Assembly: GCA_943367715.1 (NCBI GenBank)
Contig: CALRJY020000035.1
Span: 7,466 to 71,465 of the forward strand
DNA length: 64,000 bases
Direction of reading: 5' to 3'
Origin: JAEYXS01 sp943367715
GTDB taxonomy: Bacteria > Verrucomicrobiota > Verrucomicrobiia > Limisphaerales > JAEYXS01
Position numbers and translations under genes: made by a program. The notes below the pieces were generated by a model. It was given only the letters and a program-made list of their open reading frames with translations, ran no database searches and had not been told where the DNA came from. The number at the start of each line of letters is the position of its first letter. The first letter of the stretch is position 1. This document shows positions 28,773-35,785 of the stretch, in pieces.

Positions 28773-30029
28773 TTACTTGTTGCTCAAAGCCGCCACACCG
28801 GGCAGTTCCGCGCCTTCGAGGAATTCGAGGCTCGCGCCGCCGCCCGTGCTCATAAACGTCACCTTGTCACCCAGCCCGGCCTTGTTCAGCGCCTTCACGC
28901 TGTCGCCACCGCCGATGATCGTCTTCGCGCCGTTCTTCTCCGTGGCTTCCACCACGGCGAGAGCCACTGCGTTCGTGCCTTCCGCGAAACGCTTGTCCTC
29001 GAACATGCCCATCGGCCCGTTCCAGAGCACCGTCTTCGCACCCTTCACCACTTCGGCATAACGCTTGGCCGTGGCCGGTCCGATATCAAAACCTTCGTCG
29101 TTCTCCGGGATGTCAGAAGCTGTGTTCACCTTCGGATTCACGAACTCGAACACCGGCTTGCCCTTCTTGTTCAATTTGCCCGTATCCGTGGGCGTGGCGA
29201 TGATGTTATCCGTCGGCAACAGGAACTTCACACCGCGATCAGCAGCCTTCGCCAAGGCGCGCACGGCGACGTTAATCGCGTCCTTTTCCACCAGCGATTT
29301 GCCCGTCTGATACCCCATCGCGAGCTTGAACGTATACGCCATCGCGCCGCCGATCAGGATCGTGTCCGCCTTCTCGAGCAAACGATCGATCACCTTGATC
29401 TTGTCGGAAACCTTGGCGCCACCGAGGATCACCACGAACGGACTCGCCGGAGATTCCAGCTCATCACCCAAAAACTTCAATTCACGCTCCATGAGCAAAC
29501 CGGCCGCGCATTTGCCACCGCGCTTGGCGATGACTTGGGCGATGCCCGCTGTGGAAGCATGCGCGCGATGCGCCGCCCCGAACGCGTCATTCACATAGAG
29601 GTCGGCATTCGCCGCCAGCTTCTCGGCGAACGCGGCGTCATTTGCCTCTTCCTCATTGTAATAACGCACGTTCTCCAGCACCAAAATATCGCCCTCCTGC
29701 ATCGCGCCCACCGTCTGCGCCACCTTGTCACCGATGCAATCATCCACAAACGCCACCGGGCGACCGAGCATATCCGCCAGCTTCACCGCCACCGGGCGGA
29801 GTGACATGGACGGCTCGCGCTGCCCCTTCGGACGGCCCAGATGCGCGGCCAAAATGATCTTCGCGCCACCCTTCACCAGCAGGTCCAGAGTAGGCAGCGT
29901 TTCCTTGATGCGCGTGATGTCATTGATGACCATCTGGCCATCCTTGTCTTCCATCGGCACATTGTAATCCACGCGTACAAAAACCCGCTTGCCGCGCACA
30001 TTCAGATCATTAACCGTCAATTTAGCCAT
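28773..30029 (-). CDS. pgk: Phosphoglycerate kinase
   Basis: Transfers phosphate from 1,3-bisphosphoglycerate to ADP. The 418-residue protein is of normal length, with RVDYNVPM (substrate loop, near residue 19), AHLGRPKG (about 63), the domain-linking GGAKVSDKI, and the C-terminal GGGDSVKAL and MSTGGGASLEFLEG nucleotide/phosphate loops. The ATG at 30029 has an AAGGTG ribosome-binding site seven bases upstream. First gene of the pgk-tpiA-secG operon. A gap gene is not adjacent. Confidence 0.97.
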   Translation of the reverse strand: MAKLTVNDLNVRGKRVFVRVDYNVPMEDKDGQMVINDITRIKETLPTLDLLVKGGAKIILAAHLGRPKGQREPSMSLRPVAVKLADMLGRPVAFVDDCIGDKVAQTVGAMQEGDILVLENVRYYNEEEANDAAFAEKLAANADLYVNDAFGAAHRAHASTAGIAQVIAKRGGKCAAGLLMERELKFLGDELESPASPFVVILGGAKVSDKIKVIDRLLEKADTILIGGAMAYTFKLAMGYQTGKSLVEKDAINVAVRALAKAADRGVKFLLPTDNIIATPTDTGKLNKKGKPVFEFVNPKVNTASDIPENDEGFDIGPATAKRYAEVVKGAKTVLWNGPMGMFEDKRFAEGTNAVALAVVEATEKNGAKTIIGGGDSVKALNKAGLGDKVTFMSTGGGASLEFLEGAELPGVAALSNK

Positions 30030-30288
30030 AAATCACCTTAACAAAATAGGTCGGGGAGCATAACGAAAGGTTTTTGGCAGTCAAAGCCCGATTTTCCCCA
30101 TTTCCAATCGCCCTCGTCCTGAACCCCGCGCCGATAGGTCGGGGCGTCGTCGTCCTTCGTCCTCGCCCCAAAATCGTAGCCGTCCCGCATGCGGGATGAG
30201 GAGGCGGAACTGACCAACCCTTTGGAGTGCGGAGGCTTGCCTCCGCTTTCCGCCCGAGGCGGCTTGACGCCTCGAACTCCCCAAAGTG

Positions 30289-30309
30289 CTGCCGGTTTCC
30301 AGCCGGCAG
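30289..30309. repeat. Hairpin repeat shared with the MITE core
   Basis: CTGCCGG-TTTCCAG-CCGGCAG, identical to the hairpin at 11708-11728 and one base different from 31408-31428. Confidence 0.65.
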
Positions 30310-30838
30310 TGCATCCTCCGGCGGATACTTCCGCCGCCAACCAACCTTTCGACGGTGGGCCGTAGTGGCCGCCGGTGCAACCGGTCTCCCTTCTCCATTC
30401 CTGATTCCAAACCTGATCTTCATGCCACCATCATAGAGAGGGGGGTAGGACATCCGCTGTCCTAGGTCCTTTTCCCTTAAAAATATTTAAAAACACTGCA
30501 ACCTGCTCATATCCAATAGGTTGAGCTGCAAAACAGCCCCTAGATTCCATAAATTCCCCAAAATAATCCGCGCCAAACAGCGAAAGTTTACCCGGCTCCA
30601 GTCGGGGATGCGTCACCCCGTCTCCGTAGCCTTCCGCCTGCCAGTCGGCGGGAGTGTAATTTAAAGTGGGTGCGCTCAATCGCCTGTTCAACCCGGAGGG
30701 TTGAAAGAAAGTAGCCGGAGGTTGAACCCACTGTGGCGGGTGATACCTCCGGAGAAGTGGGATTTAGAAAACGCATCCTGAAGGGATGCCAGAATTCCCC
30801 TCGCACTGAGCGTGCACCACTTCCCGCCCCCATCCCCC

Positions 30839-30868
30839 ACCTCGGCACTTGTGTACAAGTGCCGAGGT
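30839..30868. repeat. Perfect 13-bp inverted repeat
   Basis: ACCTCGGCACTTG and its exact complement CAAGTGCCGAGGT surround the 4-base loop TGTA. No T tract follows, so it is not a standard terminator. Confidence 0.6.
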
Positions 30869-31024
30869 ATTCTACCGATTTCCCCGAAGCACGCCACCTG
30901 TGCCGGGGTCGGCCGTCCGCCGTAACCACAAACGCTGCCTTCACCCTCTTATACTCACCTCCATTACCCCCTCTCGGATTATCCGCATTGACCCACCACC
31001 TTACCGCCCCGAATAATTCCACCC

Positions 31025-31372
31025 ATGCCCCTGCCGCCCGCCCAACTCCAAGCCTGCCTGCAAGCCGTCGGTGTCTTCATCGAGAAACGACGGCCGCCTG
31101 CGCATCTCCGTTCCCAAGTGGACATCCGCGCCGACATCAACGGCTCAGAAGTGGTGATCTACCATCTGCGCCCTCACTTTCAGGAGACAAGTCGGATACT
31201 CGAATTGCCCTTCGCCAAAACCAAATGGATCGATGCCCACCAGGTCTGGCGTCTCTCCTGGATGCGCGCGAGCGGAAAGTGGAATGCCTACCAACCCTTC
31301 CCCGAAGCCAAGACCATCGAAGCCATCCTGAAGGAAGTGGACCGCGACCCGCACGGCTGCTTCTTCGGCTAA
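31025..31372 (+). CDS. DUF3024 family protein
   Basis: 115 residues matching the DUF3024 pattern: LRPHFQETSRILELPFAKTK, then WRLSWMRASGKWNAY, PFPEAKTIEAILKEVDRDPH and the terminal CFFG. The family is small, cytosolic and of unknown function; many members are of this size. The ATG at 31025 gives the usual start. It is isolated between repeat-rich stretches with no operon partner. Confidence 0.85.
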   Translation: MPLPPAQLQACLQAVGVFIEKRRPPAHLRSQVDIRADINGSEVVIYHLRPHFQETSRILELPFAKTKWIDAHQVWRLSWMRASGKWNAYQPFPEAKTIEAILKEVDRDPHGCFFG

Positions 31373-31855
31373 GCTTTGGTGAGCCACGACGAAACCCGCG
31401 ACCCGTGCTGCCGGATTCCAGCCGGCAGTCCGCGCCGTCCGCCGTAGCCAGCAACGCTTGCCCTCACCCACTTTTAATCACCCCGGTTTGAACTCCCTCC
31501 CCGTTTGACGGCGGAGGAGCGCGGGCTGTCTCAACCCGCAGTCCCGCACGGGGGATACCTGAGCAAAGCTGGTTTCATCATGGCCGAGGCGTTAGCGCCT
31601 GTCGTGAACTTGTGCCGGTGATTAAGCGGTGTTGACGTTCAGCAACATGGGCGCGCTTCTTTATCAGGCGGAGCGTGGGCGGTTTACCCCGTGCCAGGAG
31701 GTCGGGGCTCGCCCACAGCAACTCACCTGAGCAAAGGCGGACCGATTTCGCCGACCAATCTCCCGCCCGCAGCGCTCACCCGCTTTTGATAGCCCTGAAC
31801 CTTCTTCCCGTTTGACGGGATACTTGAGAGCGGGTTTCTTTTGTAACACAACGCC

Positions 31856-32169
31856 GGGTGTGATTAAAAGCGGGTGAGGCCGTTACCACGAGTCCCACAG
31901 GGACTTCCCGAAAATAGCCCGCCATTTTAATGGTGGGGAAAGGCGTCCCTCACCACCCAAGTCCCGGCAGGGACGAAAGAAACTTTCGCTACGCACCCAT
32001 GCTCCCATCAACCGCTGAAATCATCGCCCCTTTCTTTCGTCCCTCCTGGACTCGTTCCGCCCTTCTCTGCACCCAACATTAACATGGTAGACTATTTTCT
32101 TTCGCCCTCCGGGCTGGACCGGGCGCGCACTTCAGATAGCCCTTCCCTCACCCGTTTTAAATCACACCC
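31856..32169. mobile_element. Composite element: terminal inverted repeats around repeat copy R6
   Basis: The left end (31856-31879, GGGTGTGATTAAAAGCGGG...) and right end (32146-32169) are 24-bp inverted repeats with two mismatches, closely related to the perfect ends of the element at 11652. Between them lies R6 (31891-32116) and the GGACCGGGCGCGCACTTC linker also found after R3. Unlike at 11652, I see no matching direct repeat outside the ends. Confidence 0.7.
31891..32116 (+). repeat. Long palindromic repeat, copy R6
   Basis: Same order as R1 with some decay: AGTCCCACAGGGACTT, AAAATAGCCCGCCATTTT, AAGTCCCGGCAGGGACGAAAG, middle with ACCGCTGAAATCAT (as in R1), CTTTCGTCCCTCCTGGACTC, CTATTTTCTTTCGCCCTCCG. 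Confidence 0.85.
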
Positions 32170-32260
32170 AGCGGGGGCGGCTGACCTCCCTTCCCGTTTG
32201 ACGAATGCAAAGGCGAAAGGTTATCTTTTATCCATAGCAAGGACACCCCAGTGCCAGAGC

Positions 32261-32782
32261 ATGACTGAATATTCCAAACGCCGCCTCCAACAGACCAGCA
32301 TCATCCTGACCTTGGCCTGGGTAATCGCTTTCAGCGTGTTGCTGACTGGCTGCTCGGACTCCGACTCCCGTAAAATTCCTCCATTGCTTAAAGCAGCCCG
32401 TCTCGCCTCTTTGCCAGCATCCGCCACCAACTTCTCCTACCATCATTGGAGCGGGTTTGGCACTGGCAACGCTTACATCCGCTTTGATGTCACCTCCGCC
32501 GACCTGAACCAGTTCCTGACCAATTCTCCGGCCCTGCGTGTCAACCCACCTATCGACCAGTTCGATCCCAAGTACCAGCACCTCTCCGTCCCACAGGAGT
32601 ACCAACCCGGTTCACGCTCCCCGCAACATAGATATTATCGCGAAGCACCTATGGACCCGCCTTGGTTTCAGCCCAACGTGACCGTGAAGGGTCGGCTGTA
32701 TAAAATCGATTACAACCAGCACACCTGGCTGCTGATCGATGAAGACAAACACATCGTGTGGATTTTTAGCTCCCGGGGTTAA
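32261..32782 (+). CDS. Lipoprotein of unknown function
   Basis: Starting at the ATG at 32261 there are 173 residues with a signal peptide and lipobox LLTGC (Cys31). The longer frame from 32084 only translates repeat R6 and is rejected. The mature part (SDSDSRKIPPLLKAARLASL onward, ending HTWLLIDEDKHIVWIFSSRG) matches no family I know; it has several aromatic-rich beta-like stretches. The next gene starts 29 bp downstream and its product also begins MTEY with a lipobox at Cys31, so the pair may be co-expressed, though the mature sequences are different. Confidence 0.7.
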   Translation: MTEYSKRRLQQTSIILTLAWVIAFSVLLTGCSDSDSRKIPPLLKAARLASLPASATNFSYHHWSGFGTGNAYIRFDVTSADLNQFLTNSPALRVNPPIDQFDPKYQHLSVPQEYQPGSRSPQHRYYREAPMDPPWFQPNVTVKGRLYKIDYNQHTWLLIDEDKHIVWIFSSRG

Positions 32783-32811
32783 GGCTTGGCAAACACACAT
32801 AAATTCAACCT

Positions 32812-33435
32812 ATGACTGAGTATCTCAAACTAGCCGGATCGCTGAAGGGCACATTGCCGGCCTCTGTTATGTTGCTGCTTGCGAGTGCTTGCATGATCGG
32901 TTGCGCTTCCGACCACTCCCCCGAAGTGAAGGATATCGCCGCCAACTACACGAACTACCACCAGATCACGGCCGCACCAGTCTATGTGAACCCGGAGCTG
33001 GCCACGCTCTGCATCGGTGTCAGTTTGGGTCAGGTGGAAAAGGCTCGGGAAAAGCACGGCCCGCATGCAAATACAGCCATCACTATCTACATGAACGACC
33101 CCGCGGTGAAGGCATTTCCCGCACGTAACCAACCGTATCCCGTGGGTTCGGTGATCATCAAACGCAAATCCATCCACGGTTATAATATAGGCAATTCGAG
33201 CAGTCGCATCCAACCCGCCGCCCACACCGGCGTGGGCGGCATGATCAAGCGCCCACCCGGCTACGACCCGGCCAACGGTGATTGGGAATACTTCTACTTC
33301 GAGAACCCGAAACAGATCGAAAGCGGCCGCATCGCCTCCTGTGTGCAATGTCATGTTTCAGCGAAAGGAAGCGACTACGTCTTCGGCTCGTGGCAAGCAA
33401 CATTGACTCGTCCGAAAATTAAACATCCGTATTAA
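32812..33435 (+). CDS. Cytochrome P460-like lipoprotein
   Basis: 207 residues. Lipobox MIGC (Cys31) indicates membrane anchoring. The body has PEVKDIAANYTNYHQIT, then VGSVIIKRKSIHGYN, then YDPANGDWEYFYFENPK, and the C-terminal heme c motif CVQCH (177-181) followed by SAKGSDYVFGSW. This matches the cytochrome P460 fold family, known for hydroxylamine or NO chemistry in some members but mostly of unknown substrate. The usual cross-linking lysine region is not certain by eye, so P460-type chemistry should not be assumed. Tightly downstream of the lipoprotein gene. Confidence 0.82.
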   Translation: MTEYLKLAGSLKGTLPASVMLLLASACMIGCASDHSPEVKDIAANYTNYHQITAAPVYVNPELATLCIGVSLGQVEKAREKHGPHANTAITIYMNDPAVKAFPARNQPYPVGSVIIKRKSIHGYNIGNSSSRIQPAAHTGVGGMIKRPPGYDPANGDWEYFYFENPKQIESGRIASCVQCHVSAKGSDYVFGSWQATLTRPKIKHPY

Positions 33436-33453
33436 CCCACACCATCGGGCGAC

Positions 33454-34455
33454 ATGAAGATAACGACGCTAATCCTGATCGCCCTGACCATCGTAGTGCA
33501 CTCTGGGTGTGTTCACCCTCAACCCGCAGGGAAGACTGCACCGGCTAAGGTGCAGGTCCGACAGTTGGAAATCTTCAGTGAAGGCGACAAATACGGGTAT
33601 AAGACCAAAAGTGGGGAAGTGGCCATCCCGCCCACATTTGATGATGCACGTGATTTCAGCGCCGGGCTGGCGCGGGTAAATATTGGGGCGACCAGAAGGG
33701 TTGCCGGTCCCATGGGTGGCAGGTGGGGTTACATCAATGAACGCGGTGAGGAAGTGATTCCCATCGTCTTTCAGTTCGTTGGAGATTTTTCCGACGGACT
33801 GGCACATGTCATCACTTACAACTGGGAATCAGGATACATTGATACCACCGGCAAGACCGTGATCAAACTGGCCAGGAATACTTCCGGCGGTGATTTCTCT
33901 GAGGGCCTCGCCGCAGTGTCCAGATCGTTGGATAAAGGGACCAACCGGATGGACGTCACTGACTATATCGATACGCAGGGGAAGGTCATGTTCACTGTGC
34001 CAGCGTCCGGCAAGGAGTTTCACGAAGGATTGGCGGCAGTGGGTATCCCGAACCCTACGGTTTCACCGGGCGATGACGGAAGCCATCTCTATGGTTTCAT
34101 CAATCGGAAAGGCGAGTGGGTGATTCAACCGACCTATGCAAGGGTCGGAGAATTTTCCTGCGGATTGGCGCCGGTATGCGTGAAGCCGGGAACCGGCTGG
34201 GGCGGCGATGCCCGCTGGGGCTACCTCAACACCTCCGGAAAAATTGTGATCGCTGCGCAGCTCAACGAAGCGCGCCGATTTTACAAAGGTTTCGCGCTTG
34301 TGCATTCCGGCGGGGAGTATGTGATAATGTTCGATGGTCCCAGCGAATGGAGAGGCGGGAAGTGGATGGTGATAGACCGGCAAGGGAAGGTTCACCAGAC
34401 GAGCAAAGAGTGGATTGACGTAAGGTCATTCGCAGAGAAGGCCGACACGCACTGA
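33454..34455 (+). CDS. WG-repeat lipoprotein
   Basis: 333 residues with lipobox HSGC (Cys19). The mature protein is a series of WG/KWG beta repeats: KYGYKTKSGEVAIPPTFDDA, RWGYINERGEEVIPIVFQFV, ESGYIDTTGKTVI, TDYIDTQGKVMF, LYGFINRKGEWVIQPTYARV and RWGYLNTSGKIVIAAQLNEA, each followed by a F..GLA.V strand. WG repeats build an extracellular beta-structure of unknown ligand. The ATG at 33454 is 18 bp after the P460-like gene, so the three genes at 32.3-34.5 kb probably form one unit. Confidence 0.88.
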   Translation: MKITTLILIALTIVVHSGCVHPQPAGKTAPAKVQVRQLEIFSEGDKYGYKTKSGEVAIPPTFDDARDFSAGLARVNIGATRRVAGPMGGRWGYINERGEEVIPIVFQFVGDFSDGLAHVITYNWESGYIDTTGKTVIKLARNTSGGDFSEGLAAVSRSLDKGTNRMDVTDYIDTQGKVMFTVPASGKEFHEGLAAVGIPNPTVSPGDDGSHLYGFINRKGEWVIQPTYARVGEFSCGLAPVCVKPGTGWGGDARWGYLNTSGKIVIAAQLNEARRFYKGFALVHSGGEYVIMFDGPSEWRGGKWMVIDRQGKVHQTSKEWIDVRSFAEKADTH

Positions 34456-34748
34456 TCTGATTTGAACCATGTGGAAACGTTCACAAATAGACCGCTCGAA
34501 GAAATACTTTCTGCAGTTGTGCCCAGGGGCTGATGGCATACGGCGGTTTGTCCTGACCGAGGTCGGCGACCCGCAACGCGATCTCTTAAAATCGCGTTCG
34601 TATTTGCCCTGACTGGCGACCAGCCTTCATTGTTGTTTGACGGAGAGGAGCGTATCCGCTTAGTTTTTGCGCGTGGTCAAGGCCGCCCTTTGAAGAGGGG
34701 CAAGGAATTCTGAAATCCATCTGTTTCGGAGCAGGCCGCAACCAGGCC
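34456..34748. other. Intergenic region with hairpin
   Basis: No gene seen. Contains AACGCGAT-CTCTTAAA-ATCGCGTT (34575-34598), a perfect 8-bp hairpin without a T tract, possibly the 3' end of the upstream unit. Confidence 0.5.
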
Positions 34749-35249
34749 ATGGATAGGGAAATCATGTATACCGACGATAACGCAGTGGCAGTGGAGATAC
34801 GCAAGAGGCACATCAATCATGAGGCGGCGGTGAGGTCAGTGGGGATGCTTTACTATATAGGAGCGAGCTTGCTGGGCATGGTCGGACTGGTGAGCTTGAT
34901 CGACGGCAAGCAAGGGGCACTCATAGGGTTGTTATTTGTGGTGTTGAGCGCGCTGTATTTCATGGTGGGGCGCTGGTTTCGGGTGTTGAATCCCAAGGCG
35001 AGGGTGCCGGGAACCATTCTGGCGGCGTTGGGTCTGCTGGGATTTCCGATCGCAACGCTGGTCAATGCCTACATCCTCTATCTGATCCATTCGGAAAAAG
35101 GCAAAGTGGTCTTCTCGGATAATTATCAGGCAGTGATCGAGGCCACGCCGGGGGTGAAGCGCAAGACGTCCATCGTGGTTTGGATTTTACTCGGCATATT
35201 CGTGCTGTTCATCGTGGCGATCATGGTGTTTGCGTTGACGCGCAAATGA
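34749..35249 (+). CDS. Integral membrane protein of unknown function
   Basis: 166 residues with four hydrophobic segments: about 32-52 (LYYIGASLLGMVGLVSLI), 57-75 (GALIGLLFVVLSALYFMVG), 86-110 (GTILAALGLLGFPIATLVNA) and 143-163 (SIVVWILLGIFVLFIVAIMV). The soluble segment YLIHSEKGKVVFSDNYQAVI between the third and fourth has the look of the short motif seen in DUF4870-like or RDD-like small membrane proteins, but I cannot assign a family. The ATG at 34749 or 34764 may be the start. The acetyltransferase gene follows 32 bp downstream. Confidence 0.7.
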   Translation: MDREIMYTDDNAVAVEIRKRHINHEAAVRSVGMLYYIGASLLGMVGLVSLIDGKQGALIGLLFVVLSALYFMVGRWFRVLNPKARVPGTILAALGLLGFPIATLVNAYILYLIHSEKGKVVFSDNYQAVIEATPGVKRKTSIVVWILLGIFVLFIVAIMVFALTRK

Positions 35250-35281
35250 CGGGGGAGATTTTTCTGAGATGAAGGTGAACT

Positions 35282-35734
35282 GTGGAAATCATTCCAGTCA
35301 TAAGAAAAATACGCGGGGGAGAATTGCCACCATTGCTGGAGCTTTACCGGCATCTGCACGCAGATGATCCGGCGTTGCCGGTCCCGGCGGAGATCGAGCA
35401 GCTTTGGTTGAGCATCCTGAATGATCCGTCGCAACATTATCTGGTGGCAGAGGTGGAGGGGAAGATCGTGGCGTCGTGTGTGCTGGTGGTGATCGCGAAT
35501 CTGACGCGGGGGGCGCGACCTTATGGATTGATCGAGAATGTGGTGACCCATCCGGACTTCCGCAAACAGGGCTTCGGCACACAATTGCTCAAAGCCGCCC
35601 TTGCCCTCGCGTGGGAGCAGAACTGCTACAAGGTGATGCTGCTCACGGGCCGCCAAGACGAAGCCACACTGCGTTTCTATCAGCAGGCCGGTTTTGAAGG
35701 GGGAGTTAAAACGGGGTTTCTCGCGAAGCCGTGA
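35282..35734 (+). CDS. GNAT family N-acetyltransferase
   Basis: 150 residues covering a full GNAT domain. Visible are the N-terminal helix region, the beta strand QHYLVAEVEGKIVASCVLVV, the acetyl-CoA pyrophosphate loop VTHPDFRKQGFGTQLL (the R..GFGT form of motif A) and the C-terminal ATLRFYQQAGFEG. The substrate cannot be told from sequence. The start is GTG at 35282; no in-frame ATG fits the full domain. Downstream of the small membrane protein gene, possibly co-transcribed. Confidence 0.9.
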   Translation: MEIIPVIRKIRGGELPPLLELYRHLHADDPALPVPAEIEQLWLSILNDPSQHYLVAEVEGKIVASCVLVVIANLTRGARPYGLIENVVTHPDFRKQGFGTQLLKAALALAWEQNCYKVMLLTGRQDEATLRFYQQAGFEGGVKTGFLAKP

Positions 35735-35785
35735 GGAGCGCGATGCTTAGACCGTAATCTCTTGCCTGCCTCTGCCCCGCCCGGT

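Larger units (their letters stand above)
30030..31024. other. Repeat-bearing intergenic region
   Basis: I see no convincing gene in this 995-bp gap. It holds the sequence CGTAGCCGTCCCGCATGCGG with AGGAGGCGGAACTGAC (30176-30213), related to sequences after the tandem paralogues at 11.6, 13.3 and 14.9 kb; the hairpin at 30289-30309; CCGCCGGTGCAACCGG (about 30370); GCATCCTGAAGGGATGCC (about 30773); and the long palindrome at 30839. The minus-strand promoter of pgk should lie at its left end. Confidence 0.6.
31378..32203. repeat. Array of three related repeat units
   Basis: Three units share a right end: CTCACCC[AG]CTTTTAATCA-type sequence followed by GA(A)CCT..TTCCCGTTTGACG, at 31463-31510, 31775-31817 and 32147-32203. 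Unit 1 includes the hairpin at 31408-31428 and CCGCCGTAGCCA, a partial copy of the MITE core at 11.7 kb. Unit 3 is the composite at 31856-32169. No coding content is apparent except the start of the lipoprotein frame that reads into unit 3. Confidence 0.65.

Noticed and set aside
21495..32116. CRISPR array
   Set aside because: The repeats are ~230 bp, unevenly spaced and palindromic, with genes between them and no short regular repeat-spacer pattern or cas gene.
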